A stretch of DNA of 64,000 bases from assembly GCF_905220365.1 (NCBI RefSeq), contig NC_061138.1, forward strand, positions 434,001-498,000, in the 5' to 3' direction. The notes under the pieces are model-generated. The model saw only the letters and a list, made by a program, of their open reading frames with translations, did not search any database and was not told where the DNA came from. Each line of letters opens with the position of its first letter. Within the stretch, counting starts at the first letter, position 1. Position numbers and translations under genes: made by a program. Source of the stretch: Vanessa cardui (lineage: Eukaryota; Arthropoda; Insecta; Lepidoptera; Nymphalidae). Of the stretch, positions 12,351 to 26,194 are shown piece after piece.

Positions 12351-13518
12351 GCGTGTATACATAAATATGCATTGAGTACAAAAGGGCTATTTTAATATTA
12401 CAAACAGACACTCCAATTTTTTTATATGTATAGGTAATCAAAACTACAAGTTGTTTCATTTTTTATTCAAGCCAAAAACAAAGTTAACTACTACTTTAAA
12501 TTTAACTTGATTTCGTTGTATATTTTTAATATAAAAATTATACAAAAGTAAATTGCGTAATTCAAGGTTATTTAAAACACTGAACATTATAACACATCTG
12601 GTCTTAGCATTAGCTCATTAAACGTTTCACCGTATAAGGTTCACCAAACGCAGCTGGTATCATTGTCGTACGGAAAACACACTTATCACATAACACTAAA
12701 GATTAAAATACCATGTACGATTTTTATAATATAACGTGTTGAATTGTTTTAACATAAAATAATGTGTTAAAGGTATCATAATTATTTTTTTGCGGTGTTT
12801 TGTAAATTGTCCTTTAGCAATTACGGTGTGACACATTAAAAAAATGATACCTATGTATCTAATATATATCATCTTGTATATAAACTAAGGAATAAATTAG
12901 CATATACACACTTTATAAGTTGTTGAATTGTTTTAATAGTAATTACAATGTTTTTTACAGAGTTAAGAGTATCCTCTATTTTTTGCGGTGTGTTGTAAAA
13001 GGTCTTTTAATAATTACTATGTGTGACATTTTAGAAAAGGTTTGTTATGCTCTGACATCGTGTGATCGAGTCAAAACACATTCCAATTATACATTTTTAT
13101 TTGTACGTGTAATTTGTTAAGACTTAATTTGTTTATGTTATTTATATAGCTTGTTGATATCGGATTTAAGTTAGTATGTAAATAAAATGTGTGTAAAACT
13201 CTTAACCGGATATTGGTGTCTGACCTTGGGACACAACCGAACTCAAGAGATACCGACTACACACGATATATTATAGTACACAAGTATGTGCATAGATATA
13301 GATTCTCTAGTAATCCGAAAGGACGGAAAATCCGATCGGCAAGGGTGTTGGTCTAACAGCTTTATATGCTTTCCGAAACACGTAAGTGTACTTCCAAGTT
13401 CCAGCTTTTCCCAATAACTTTTCATCAGCTCGACTAGTTTTCGAACAAACGACTCTAAGATCTGCGACCTATTATATCTAGTCTCACCAAAGAAGCAGTC
13501 GACCTAGATTATCTAGTA

Positions 13519-13645
13519 CACAAAATCAAATAAAATCAAATCAAAATAAACTTTATTCAAGTAGGCTTTTACAAGCACTTTTGAATCGTCATTTGTGTAT
13601 GACCGTTGGTAGTAGGCTTCAACACTCTTTGATAAATCAATGGTA
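13519..13645 (-). repeat. LINE 3'-end fragment
   Basis: Read on the minus strand it contains ACGATTCAAAAGTGCTTGT and CTTGAATAAAGTTTATTTTG, the 3' tail also present behind the LINE at 60.7-63.6 kb and in fragments at 24.4 and 28.0 kb. It is a 5'-truncated insertion. Confidence 0.7.
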
Positions 13646-13775
13646 TCAATTATAGCTTTATAATTAAACTTAAATCGTCTTTTGAGAAACATTTAATCGT
13701 TTTTAAAGATATCACCAGGTCAAATTACTTTTGTCACAGATAAAACATAAATTTGGTAATTCATTTTATCTTACA

Positions 13776-14020
13776 CTAGCGAGAGTACAATACTGATACT
13801 AAATATATTACACGATTTGTTTATTCACGACATCACATAACAAACTTCTAAAATTATCAGTGTTTCTTTACTATATCATCCGTGTATTATATAGAAAAAC
13901 CTTCATCTAGAATCACTCTATCTACTTAAACAAATCGCATCAAAAACCGTTGCGTAGTTTTAAAGATTTAAGCATACAAAGGGTAATATAATAGGGATTA
14001 TGTTTTATACTATGTAGTGA
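13776..14020 (-). repeat. Short CTAG|T-ended (Helitron-like) element
   Basis: Minus-strand 5' end TCACTACATAGTATAAAAC preceded by A. The body includes AAGAAACACTGATAATTTTA. The 3' end is CTAG followed by T. Length 245 bp. It belongs to the family described at 1992-3393. Confidence 0.65.
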
Positions 14021-14029
14021 TGCCAATCA

Positions 14030-17000
14030 ACCAATTCTATTATATATCTAGTAATAAGCGTTTGTTAAACATGACATTAAATTTTTTAATTAACTAAAAA
14101 CTCCTTACCCAAAAGAATACGATGAAAAGTTAGTGTGACAAGTTTTACGTTACTTCTCGACATAACTAGGACCATTGGTGAGACGTTATTCATCTGAGTA
14201 CAATACCTACTATTGTCGTTCACTTAAATGGGTCACCATCCGGAAGACCCACCACAAAGCACCACAAAAAAACTATGACATCTATCTAAACATAAATGTC
14301 AAAACTCCTACACAATTGCATAAAGTCAAATTGTGTAAATATAATTAGGGTGGTATTTTAAAAGACTGACCATTTCTATTATATTGAAATATTTATCAAT
14401 AACAGATTACGTGTTCAAATTATCGCATGCGAAGAAAAGCAATACAAATAAACAACCCTGGAACTATTACAATTACATATGCATTTTACTTTAATTAATA
14501 AAAAACCTAAAACAGACGTATATACATGTGCTATACTCTAGTTTGAATATCCAAAAATGACCCGTACACAATAACTCATTGGAAAAACAAAAAAACACCC
14601 CTCTCCAATGTTGCTTAGGACCGAAAGAAAGACAATGTGGCGACCAAAAAACAAAGATTTATGTTACTAGGATGCGGGCTTGTAAATCTTTGCCAGCCAT
14701 CTCGGAGGCTGTTAACCGTTATCTCGGAAATACCTTTAATGTTAGAATCATCGATTTTTAAATTAACTTGTAAGGACTTTTTAAATATATTTATTCATTT
14801 GGGTACAACTATTATGACATTGGCGAAAGGAAGCTACATCTATACTTCTATATTATAATATTATGAATGTGAAAGTAACTCTCCATGTCTGCCTGTCTGT
14901 TAATCTTTCAAGATCAAACCGCTTAACCGAATTTGATGAAATTTGGTACGACGCAAACTTGAACTCCAAGAAAAAACATGGGCTTTTTTTGCCTAACACA
15001 TGACAACCAACACACTAAAATGCGTGCGAAGCCGCGAGCGACTACTAGTTGCATATAAATGACATAGCAACATTTCAATACAAAGATATCGCTCGTCACA
15101 TTAATGATCTAGATTTAAACCGGGGTAACTGGGAACAATGAATGATATGATATACTAAAATAAGATATTAAAACCACAACGTATCTTTTAGTTATTATAA
15201 GCGTCATTTATTCAATTTGCTTAGTAAATTTTTCAGTTATGTAACAAAAAGACTTTCTTACAATGTTATAATTGAATTGGTTGGGTTAACATCTGAATTT
15301 ATTTCATTTATGCCTCAATTCAGCGCGACGACAAACATAAATTAACTAGTGAGAATGTACATGCAATAAAATGCCTTGTCATATGATATCGTTGAATTCG
15401 AAACACAACAAATTTATTATCAATGTCTGAAATGAAAAAGTCAAATAGTCAGACAGTTATTTTATATGAAGATCTACGCTAATATCATTTCATCTTAATT
15501 AAGTTGTTAATATTACTGTCGAAAGTTTAAGTACAAAAAGCAACTTCAATTTGATTCAACGAGTTTACATTGTGAATCGTTACATATAAAGACGTTGAAC
15601 TTAAAAAAGCACGTCACCCAAAATATAATCCCGTCATAAAAGCATTAGGGACTTACAAACCGTAAAGGGTACAAGTGAAGCGTCCCGCTGCCCTGACGCG
15701 GCGTGACAACATGCCGGGGGATTATGCAGGTACAATGCACATTCTGTGTATTATAGCTAAGCCTTGCGATAATTCCGCCCGTATACTTAGACATCAGCGC
15801 ATAATTTTGTCGTATATAACATTGCACCCGCAATTAACACATATTGAGTTTAGTTAATGCTGCTTTATTCAGCCATATTACTTGTCGTTTATGGTTACTG
15901 CTTCTGGGAGTCCTAGCATCTATATAATCTATAGTCTAATATAAAAACAAGTTATCGTACAAATTTGATTTTTAATTCAGACTATGATATATGAATTACA
16001 AAAAAAAATGAATAAACGTATTGAACCTCATACAAACCATACAACCTCTCCTGTTAAAATAAATATAGATTATATCAAAATAGACAAGCGTTATTTATTT
16101 TGTAAAATTAAAAAAAAGGATACTTGTTGTCTTCAAAAATGAAACCTCTTTGTTCCGTAAGCAATTTTACAACATTCATACAATTGAGTTGAAACTTTGT
16201 ACAGTTGATGTCACTTCCATAAATAATTTTGACTTCTACAAAATTTACACATATTTTTTGACAAAAATTAAAAATAAATATTGTATGTTGTGAATTGTTA
16301 AAACATATTCAAGCGTGGAAAAAAAATGTCAACGCTTGGTTACCGAAGGTGACCGAAAAATAAATAGTAACGAAACGATACGAAACGAAATAACAACAGT
16401 ATCATATGTATGTAACGCTATACCCGTGAGCAGGAATCGACCCCGAGAACACGGCCTGACACCTCGCATCGAACATCATATGAATTTCAATATTTAAACT
16501 CAGTTTTGAGTAATAACATATTGTATTGTTTTTTTATCCTCTTAATATATTTAATGCTTTACAGTACTGACAATTAGAGACTCTACGATTAATAGTTTAT
16601 TTTACGATTCTGTTCCAACGCGAAGATTGAGCATAAAATATTTTTATTATAGTAATAACATATAAATCTTCTATAACGACGAATAAAAATTAAAAACGCT
16701 ATTCGTAATTTTTCTTCACACATTTAAACCCTTTCTAGTAATTGCTAGGCTTAAGCATAACAGTTACGAGTGTTAAAGTTACGGGCTGAAAATAAACGCT
16801 CAACTCTCATTAGGCGTTATTATATTGGGCACAAATCATTTATTACGACTAAACTGGATATAGAAAACAATTAATTGTAAACAAAACATTATTCGAATCA
16901 GATTTAAGTTATAGTTACTTATTTAACTTACAGTTTAAAATAAAACTGTAAAAATAAATTAAATTTATTCATTAAACGTAAATAGCCTCAATACATATAA

Positions 17001-18770
17001 GTACGAGCATTTTTCAGTAAAAATTGCCTTGTGATATTTTTTTTTCTTTTCATTAGGTTTGAGTTCTATTTTTCCTTATCTATGCTATAAAATTTTAACC
17101 TAAATATAACGAACAAGATGTAAGTATAAACTGACAAACAAAATAAGACACTCAAAATCAGTTCAACTCAAACACGGATCTGCGAGGTAACAATACATTT
17201 AAAAAAAAAAAGAAAATGAAATACAACCGAATTCAAAACTCCTCTTCTTTTTTTATCGGTTAAAAATGTAATTACTACAGATATCTTTGAATAATGCACC
17301 ACTATTAGAACAGGGAATTCATTTAGTATTCTTAGAATTAATCGTAGAGTCAATTTAAAATAATGATGTATCATAGGCGTTGTATAGCAATTATAATTGT
17401 TTAGAATGCAATTTTTTGGCATAAAAAGACATCAAATGTGTGATGTAATTCCGTATTTTTAAACACAATTAGGTCGTCGACCATTCTGAATCCTATTTTA
17501 GGCCAAACGAATTAAAACTGGGTAATGTAAAACATTTTAGCAACTAAAGCATGCCAAGGGCCGAGTAACGAGGTAACTTAGTGGAACCATATTATCTGCC
17601 AAAGAGAAGCTACTTCGCGTTATAATAGTACACGTAAAGTATGTGCACTACTATAATGCAAACGAATATAATTGAACTTAAAACTACGACCAGTTTGTAA
17701 CCATATACATACTTTTTTATTTAACCACATATATATATAAGGGGCCATGTATCTCAGAAGCACATATATCTGCATAGTCAGATTAACTAAACATATTCCA
17801 AGGTTCAATTACACATGTTTAGAATCATAAAGACAAGAAGTCAGTAAATATATTATTATAAAAAATAAAAATTACTTCATCCAAAATTTCGTATCTTTTG
17901 TAAGTAACCACGGGTTAGTGGACACGACACCGTTTGATAAAGGCTTCAGAGGGCATTATTTAATATTTATGTGTTTATTTTGTACGTTTTGTTCTTTTGT
18001 GCCGTCAGACCGACACATTATTTGAAGTGAACTTGCGCACAACTGCGTACAATTACATAGAAAAATAACAAAATGAACTACTTATTAAGACATCTAAAAT
18101 TTAATACTTTATATACAATGGTTAGCTTAATAAATATATATTCATAAAGTTAGAAAAGCATGTCGCGCGACTCGTGTATCATTGCTCATACTGTTCTCCC
18201 ATTTTAACGATTTTTCAAAATAACTACCGTCTTTTTTTCGAAAACAACAGCCGCCTTCAATATTTAAGTAATTTAGTTATTTATAAAAAGTAAATCGCTA
18301 TAAGTATAAATTAACTTAGCTTTTTATTAAGACATTACATACATATATTATTCAATAATTTAATATTAGTAGGCTATTTGACAGTCAGTCTACATATTTA
18401 AAACAAAATAAAAACAATCACGATGTCCTTTAATACAAAAAAAAAATAAAACAAATATAATGTACATTAGAAAATCAAGGCCCGTGTAGGGATTATAGGA
18501 TCAAGGCGTCACTGTTTCACGGAGGCTTAGTAAAATCACATTCAGATGTCAAATAGACGTATTATTTTATCAATAACTTGAATATTATAATCTTAAACAT
18601 CATTTATTGTCTTTTTATCTATTTATTGTAGATCATTAGGCTTTTTACATGTTTATATATATATTTTTAAGACTATAATCTTTGAAAAAGAACACAGCCT
18701 TAGTAACAAACGTATCATGTCCTGGAGTTATTACTTATTATTATCAGATTATTTACATTAAATTTAATTA
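14030..18770. other. AT-rich intergenic DNA
   Basis: No gene is recognised. A worn repeat ending GCGACTACTAGTT lies at about 14,862-15,049 on the plus strand, with a ...CCGAATTTGATGAAATTTGG block typical of interspersed repeats. The remainder shows only short chance frames. Confidence 0.4.
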
Positions 18771-18772
18771 CA

Positions 18773-19008
18773 TCATTACATAGTATAAAACAAAGTCGCT
18801 TACCGCTGTCTGTCCTTATGTAAGCTTAGATCTTTAAAATTACACAACGGATTTTGATGCTTTTTTTTTTAATAGATAGAGTTAACGAGAGGAAGTTTTT
18901 TGTATAAAATACATGGATAATATAGTAAAGAAACACTGATAATTTAGACATTTTCTAATACATTCAGTATCAGAACTGCACACGTGCGTAGTCGGTTTGG
19001 GTCGCTAG
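18773..19008 (+). repeat. Short CTAG|T-ended (Helitron-like) element
   Basis: Starts TCATTACATAGTATAAAAC preceded by A and ends GGGTCGCTAG followed by T, 236 bp. The body shares CAATATAGTAAAGAAACACTG-like sequence with the other copies. Confidence 0.65.
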
Positions 19009-19744
19009 TTAAATTATAAAATGTATTGATACGTTCATTTTAAGCTTTGCAAAGCATTAATTGAAATGAAAAATAATGGAGCACTTTTCTCGTAACCAGT
19101 ACAGGCAATGTATAGGAGTTGTAGCGCCAACGAGCGCCCACTGCCATTGTGTCTCGCCACGCACAACAGGTATATTGTGTGCATAATACTGAGCTGTTTG
19201 TTTACGACTGTACCTACGATGTACGTCGAACGACGTGCACTTCGGTTATGATCTCCTGGTACTTCAGATGAAGGAAATCTTTGAATAGTATTTTTCATCT
19301 TTTGTTTGTTTATTTATTTCATATTTCTTAGCATGGATTTTTAGTTTAGGAATAAAATAATAAGATTAAATTTAAAAACAATTTTGCTATTGGTTTAGTT
19401 ACTGTATAATATATGAATATATAACAATTTTATTACCTTGATAAAGAATTACGAAAATTCATAAAATATTTCGCTATCTTCTACAATTTCAATATTATAT
19501 TGATGCATTACTACATAAAAAATGCCAGTACGAGTGAACATACTTTTTACATAAATATCCTTATTATCTAAACACTTTTTTCGGTAATCGTAATTTTCCA
19601 AGCATGAGAGTCATATACTTACGTTAAGTGAATTCGGTAAATAAACATCTTCATAAACTATGACTACCTAGTACCTACTTACCAAAATTTTCGTTAAATA
19701 ATTCCATACAGTGAAAGTTCCGAAGTATATACAAAAAGCAAACG

Positions 19745-19925
19745 TGAATCTTACCGAACATCGCAGACTCAAATCTGGAAGGGTACAACCGATATTTCAT
19801 GTGCTTTTAGTGTTTATAATTCGCCGATCAAGGGAAACTGCTTGTGTCGGCTTGACATAAACTCAACCAACCCAACCAACCCGCATGAAGTAAAATGAGC
19901 CTTCGCCCAAGATCGAGACATTTAC
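19745..19925 (+). repeat. Degraded SINE remnant
   Basis: TCTTACCGA, a damaged B-box region and TTTCATGTGCTTTTAGTG with TGTTTATAATTC follow the order of the Metulj-type SINE at 3.9 kb, with many substitutions and no intact tail. Confidence 0.45.
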
Positions 19926-19959
19926 GATCCATTACTTAAGGCTTTACTTTTTTATAATA

Positions 19960-20243
19960 CTAGCGACCCGCCCCGTCTTCGCACGGATGCAATGTTATAG
20001 TAGTAGATCAGTCGAGCCAGCATTTGCAATGTAAGCTCAAATAATGTGTTTATTTTCGACATCACTTTAGAAACTCCTAAAATTATCGGTGAATCTTTAC
20101 TATATTATACATGTATTGTATTCAAATACCATCTTCTTGAATCACTCTATCTATTAAAACAATCCGCACCAAAATCGGTTGCTTAATTTTAATGATGTAA
20201 GCATACACAGCGGCAAGCGGCTTAGTTTTATATTATTTAAAGA
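19960..20243 (-). repeat. Short CTAG|T-ended (Helitron-like) element
   Basis: The minus-strand 3' end ACGGGGCGGGTCGCTAG is followed by T. The 5' end TCTTTAAATAATATAAAAC is a diverged form of the family's start. About 284 bp, with an extra stretch near 20,000-20,040 not seen in the other copies. Confidence 0.6.
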
Positions 20244-21440
20244 AGATAAGACAATATAATTGATATTGTACCTACACCATAAATATGTATTACAAATAAT
20301 CTCCACTAGATTCAGGGTTTCTGGAAGAGATCTCTTGTTAGAGATAAGTTATCCCTTTGTACACATTTTTCATTTACATAATTTTCTGTATACTCTGTTG
20401 GTACATAAATAAATAAAAATAATCTATAAACAAAGAACCAATAATTATATTCTTATAGTAATATATCAGTGATATTTTACTTATTAATCTGTGAGTATTA
20501 TAATTTCGTTTAAAATTTTTCGTTTCTTTTCGTTTATATTTTTTTATTGTAATGTTGCATTACATTAAATAAAATATGTGTAATAATTGGAAACTACATT
20601 TCTTATTGTATGCAATGTACCCTTTGTACCCAAAATATATAAACAATAAAGGTACACATCACATCACAAAGTTATACAACGCAGCGTCGTCCTACTTAAA
20701 ATAGGCCATACATTAATACTTCAATAAATAAAAGGCGTTAGTAGTGACTGGATCATAAATAACAAGGCTTGTCTATAGAATATGACACATGATAACGACC
20801 ATAAACAATAGAGTGGTGATAGCATAGATAACGCACTGATTTATTGTGGACGCATAGACTAAATCAATTACGATGTACGATACGGGTCTCTTTAGAAGTA
20901 CAAGGATAATCAAAACCGTTATTTAAAAAAAATATATGTATCTTACTTATTAGGATTACCGTGATTTTTACTCCAATAAAGCTTAGAAACAAAGTATTGT
21001 TCCCAGTTATTTGAACAAATTGGAATTAAAATAAAAAAATACTAAAGAATTTATATAAATAAAATATCTTTTCCGAAAACTTACATCTGAATTAGTATAC
21101 ATTATTTCTTGAAAACGATTGTGTTCTCTTATCTTGAAGATTTAAGGTCAAGTATAAATAGCAAATAGTATCTTTAAAATTATCTGCACTGAATTTCATT
21201 AAAATTTATTTCTTAATTTGAATTTGCTAGTATTGCTCCAGGAGTCTTATGTACACAGGAATTACCGAACACGAATTTAAATGTGATTTATAAAAATCAA
21301 TTACAAACATTAAGAGGAAATTCAATAGAGCTATGGAGCACACGAGGCACGAGCAAACCTTTGAGGGTGATAATTCTAAAACGCTTCCTTAATTCGAGGA
21401 CACAGTTGTATGCCGGTATAATTATTGTTGAGAAAATTTC
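20244..21440. other. AT-rich intergenic DNA upstream of the candidate promoter
   Basis: No gene or repeat family recognised. Confidence 0.4.
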
Positions 21441-21600
21441 AAACGCTATGAGAGTTCGGCCGCGTCGCTCCATCTGTCGGCGGCGAACACAAACATCGCT
21501 GGCGTATCCCCCCGCGCGCCCTCGCCCACTAGTATTCCGCGCTCCCTCGTTCATTCACTCGTCTCCGTCGGGCTATTCGGTCTAGCGAATCAGTCCCTCT
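21440..21600 (+). promoter_or_regulatory. Candidate GC/CpG-rich promoter
   Basis: The composition changes abruptly from AT-rich to GC- and CpG-rich (for example GCGCGCCCTCGCCC near 21,512). No TATA box is visible. A TCAGT initiator-type pentamer sits at 21,590-21,594. This is the only such block upstream of the Frizzled-2 coding exons on that side apart from 8.8-9.1 kb. Assignment to Frizzled-2 is inference; a separate non-coding transcript is an alternative. Confidence 0.4.
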
Positions 21601-21957
21601 CCGCGCGTCGCCGTGTGAATACGTTCTAAATTGCGCGTTTGTTTTCGTAACTACCGCTATCATTTGTTTCAAACAATCGCTCAGCTGACTGTGACTTAAC
21701 ACTACATGACTGGAAAAGTGCTACTGAAGTAATTGTCAAGAAGATCTACCTCGTGCCGAGTGAATTAAACGTGAACTGTGTAGAAATCTTCTCAGTTGAA
21801 TGTAAAAATATACGCGTCGCAGGGACCGTTCCAACGCGTGTTGATCGATACTTTTAAATGATAACATGGATTCAATTAGGTGTTGTTTAAGACGACGGTG
21901 AAGTTGGTGAATTTATTAGTGTTGTGTTGTGAGAGGACTCGGCTGTTTCGGATAGCG
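21592..21957 (+). other. fz2: Candidate untranslated first exon of frizzled-2
   Basis: A start at the initiator A (21,592) and an end at a good donor, GCG|GTGAGT with GT at 21,958-21,959, would give a leader of about 366 bases. A leader is required because the coding start lies 24 bases inside an exon that begins at a splice acceptor at 44,806/44,807. Other donors nearby (TAG|GTGAAA near 22,136 and ATT|GTAAGA near 22,173) are possible. No transcript evidence is available. Confidence 0.35.
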
Positions 21958-23489
21958 GTGAGTTTATCGCGTATTGATTTGACGTATTCGTTAGTGATAA
22001 CGTGTCGGGATTTGTTTTGAGCGATAAGTGCCGTGGAGCGAGATACGCCACTAATATCTTGCATGCATGTTCCAAAACCGATTACAATCGATCCGATATA
22101 AATCAGAAGGCCGGTAGTTTGTCCTTCACCGCGTAGGTGAAACACACACACAATCAGACGTATCTACTAATTGTAAGATGATTCTTGTATTACTATTTTA
22201 AAATTTTACTAAACTGAATATATTGGAGCCACTAAAATTTACAGTAAAATGTTTGCTCGATAAACAATTTAAATGTTTAGTGAAATATCGTAAAAACTTA
22301 CTAAAGTATCCATAGTAAATATTATGCGAAGCGCATTCGCCTTTCCAAAACTATAAAAGTAAATAAACCAACGGAACGTTTCGTTAAAATTTAAATTTTA
22401 TGGAATAAGGTCGTGGCCTTTGAAGAGAGAACGAACGAGAAGAAAAATAAAATTGTTTATACCCAAACAACCGGATACTGCAGCAAAGATATAAACTTAA
22501 GGCGGGGTGCACACAGTGCAACGCACTCTGCACCTGAAGCAAGCTACCAGATATAATGCTACAGCGACACCAATGCACTTTCTCATTTGCAAGTCGAAAA
22601 TAACCACGGTTACTGACTCACGCCTTTATTTATGATTACCTCCACTTTCCATGCCATTCTTCCTGTCGATTATGGCGTTAAAATGAACGATCGTTACTTA
22701 TCTCTCGGATATCCGTACAATACCACAATTATAGAATCTTATTCGAACTACTTTCCTTCGAGATTATTACGTTAATCTTAATTAAATCGAACAAGTTAAC
22801 GACATTCTTAATTAGTCTTGAATTAGAATTTAGTATGTCACAGAATACATTTTATTACATTTTGTAATCGTATTGAAAATGTCAACAAAAATATATACAA
22901 CAATACGTACGACAATAACTCAGATTCGAATTATTAAAAAACAAAATTTTGATTTAATAACAAATAAAGCGAGTTTATTATGAAATATAAATAAAATAAT
23001 TGCTTCATCCTTGAAATCTATAAAAAACACATAATAATCAGCCTATTGTCTTTAAACTATCTGCCATTAAAAAAACTATGGCGGCGTTGAAATAACGCGC
23101 CCACACTCAGCCTCCGCAATAGTATTCAATATGTGCCTCGTAGGTTGTTAAAACCTAAGTTAATCGTAACCCGCCCGTTGTGGCCGTTAGAACATATAAT
23201 ATATGTATATTTTTTAAGCATGTTTTTCGCCTCATTATCATTATATTGACACCAAGAAACTAGATATTTGTGCATTGTTTTATCTGCAGAAAAGATATGT
23301 TAAAGATAAGCTATGTGGGTATTATATTATTAAAACCGAATTAAAAACCAATTATGTACCGGCAATGAGGTATGTCAGTTTATCTAATAATAAATTAAAA
23401 TGAAGTTAATATATATAATATTTATAAATACATAGATTAAACAGTTCCATTGAAATGATTTCGAATTTAAATCCTCTCAGACCAAGAGA

Positions 23490-23695
23490 CTGCTATTAGA
23501 ATTTTTCCGGAAATGAAAGCATAATTTCCGTGACGGTTTCCTCTAACACTGAACAAAAGATGAATTATACCTAAACTCATTTGAAATACTCCGAAGTACT
23601 TGTCATCTTGTCAGAATTTGAACCCGCGACCTCAACAATCACGTGTCATATTCGCTGTTCACCTGGCTTGATTAGACATTCTCGCCGTCAAATGA
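23490..23695 (-). repeat. Degraded tRNA-derived SINE
   Basis: On the minus strand, a B-box-like GGTTCAAATTC (reverse of 23,619-23,629) in GAGGTCGCGGGTTCAAATTC, followed by GAGGAAACCGTCACGG, matches the head-then-body order of the SINEs here with heavy divergence. Confidence 0.45.
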
Positions 23696-24370
23696 ATCTC
23701 AATCGAAGTCTGAATTAAATACGTAAATAATAAAAACAAACTTTCATCGAATTATTCTCATTTGAAAACAATTTCGCTAAACATCGCACGTTATACAAAA
23801 ATACGGGCGATAAACTTTGGCACTAATCACGTTTTAAATACGCGAAACGCATCGTTCAGTCGGGAGCGGTTCGTAAAAATAAATAAATCGTAAACACATA
23901 GCCGTAGTGTATTAATGAGGGTGAGCCTGAAACCTAATAACAACAATCATTGTTCATTCTGTTTGCGATCGCGTGCGTGGGCGCAACTATGACAACACCT
24001 CATAAAGCACTATCGAATAAACAATCCCACGAGGCGGCAAACGCTCTGCTTCGTATTATCTAACACCTTCTAATTACAGGTGCGCATTAGACGCGGTTAG
24101 TGCTTATTTGAACGGATATAAAGCGGGTTCGGCGACCGGAGTCGATGGCTATCATAGCACAATGCGATCTTTGTCTCCATTATGGGACCATTTACAAAGT
24201 GTGCGCATAAATTCACCGACGTAATACGTGAATACGTGAACAGGAGTTTTAACCCATTACGCGGATGCCAGTGACGCACTTGTCGTCGTTTCATAGTAAA
24301 GGTTGAGTTTTTGTCTAAGATAAAGATTGGAGTTATTAACAAAGTCCTTTTTTGATATATCACATGTTTC

Positions 24371-24500
24371 TTTATCGGTTTCTCGGTAGAATCTATCCGA
24401 ATCGGTGGTAGCTTCACTTAATATAGTTTTTAAATGACGATTAAAAATTGCTTGTAAAAGTGTACTTGAACAAAGTATATTTTGAATTTGAATTTCACAA
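24371..24500 (+). repeat. LINE 3'-end fragment
   Basis: Contains CTCGGTAGAATCTA, CGGTGGTAGCTTCACTTAAT and a diverged CTTGAACAAAGTATATTTTG tail, colinear with the 3' UTR of the LINE ending at 63.6 kb. Confidence 0.65.
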
Positions 24501-25552
24501 CAAAAAATGCTTTATAGCCGTGTATATAAAATATAAATATATTCTTTTACTATATCATATATATCATTCTGTATTATAACACAATCAATTTCAACATTAA
24601 TTCGACTAAGATTCATGAGTTCAATTATGATACAGGCTGTTATTCAAAAATGCGCAATACAATAGCCATCATACTGTAAAATGGCTTCACGAGAAATAAT
24701 ATTTCGCATACGGCATGTTCGGCCCTTTTTTATTTCACACTGTGCCACATCCGCGTTAAAGGGAATGGTTAAAGGGAACGAGTTATTCCGACAGCTTCTC
24801 TATAAGGCAACGATATAATATCAGCGCTAGTTATAGAGACACGTGACAAGCCAGTTTTTTTGCAGCCGTATACGTACGTTCCGAAGTAATGAATGTAATT
24901 TGAGCAACATAAAAACACTCGTAAGCAGCGGTTTTGCATAAAATTAACTACTTGGCTATAAACAATGGGTATTCAGGAAGGCAAATTAAAACACTACGGA
25001 CTCGCAACAATACGGTGAATTGTCTAGGGGAAAACGCACTCAAGATGCGGGAAGGAATTTTTTACGACAGTTTTATCTCAAAATGTGTGGAATACATAAC
25101 TATAACGAGATGTTTAATGGCCAGAAACGTTGCTCACTTCCAAACAAAAAAGTGTTCAATTCACAGAACGAACCTCCAACGAGATATACGTACTACACCT
25201 ACCTTTTAAAGTTGTCATTTAAATTCTGGTTTCTAATAATCTATTAAATTATTCAAGACAATTTGTTACCTTAGAATTTGTACATTTATTTTAAATGAAT
25301 ACTATCTGCTACAGAGTAGAGCACACAGGTAGCTCAGAATCATACTAGGAGTTATTCAAAATGACTCTTATTTGTATTAGATGGAAATAATAAAGAGATA
25401 ATTATACTAAAGTAAGAAAATCGTGAAATACACGTATGCAAAGTATATAAATAACGTACTCCTGCTAAAGACATCTCTCTACGAGGAGACAAACAATTGC
25501 ACATAAGTATATTGTATAACATAATAAAAATATAGTCTCCATTTTTTATTGG

Positions 25553-25680
25553 TCAACATCTCATTACTCTGATCCTAATGTAAGTAAGTACCACAACACA
25601 AACATTCAGACCCATAGTAAAAAGACCCACAGTAAAACTGGTGTACACACTACTCGACCACGGAGGTCGTCATTTGAATC
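25553..25680 (-). repeat. SINE fragment, type 2 head, B box deleted
   Basis: The minus strand reads GACCTCCGTGGTCGAGTAGT, then GTGTACACC, later TTACATTAGGATCAGAGTAA, in the order of the SINE at 1231-1515. The segment with the B box is missing. Confidence 0.5.
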
Positions 25681-25925
25681 TAAACATATAAAAGTACTCC
25701 TTTGTAATTGCTATCTAAACTATAACACTGCTAAAACCATAAATAAAACTTAAAATAAAACTTCCTCACTTATGAACTTAAAAGCGCGATTCGGAGAAGG
25801 TTTTGGTACATCATATATTAATACAGAGATTGGGCTTCCTAGTTTCCTGCTCCAAATTTATACTATTGACTTGACAAGCGTGAATTTCATAATTTTGATA
25901 TAAATAAATAACGAGTTTTCTAGAT

Positions 25926-26194
25926 AAACCGATGATTACGGGTTCAAACCCAGGCAAGCACCGCTGATTCATGTGCTTAATTTGTCTTTATATCTCGTGC
26001 TCATCGGTGAAGGAAAACATCGTGAGGAAACCTGCATGTGACAAATTTCATAGAAATTCTGCTACATGTGTATTCCACCAACCCGCATTGGAACAGCGTG
26101 GTGGAATATGTTCCAAACCTTCTCCTCAAAAGGGAGAGGAGCCCTTTAGCCCAGCGGTGGAAATATACAGGCTGTTGTTGTTGTTGTTGTTGAG
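25926..26194 (+). repeat. Metulj-type SINE, 5'-truncated, (GTT)n tail
   Basis: Starts inside the head at ACCGATGATTACGGGTTCAA, runs through the GAAGGAAAACATCGTGAGGA and GCGTGGTGGAATATGTTCC blocks, and ends in CAGCGGTGGAAATATACAGG plus about seven GTT units. The simple repeat is part of the element. Confidence 0.75.

Noticed and set aside
21283..21585. 100-codon frame at the candidate promoter
   Set aside because: Runs from AT-rich DNA into the CpG block without any domain; overlapping minus-strand frame equally open.
26171..26194. GTT microsatellite as an independent feature
   Set aside because: It is the tail of a SINE, as at 54.59 kb.
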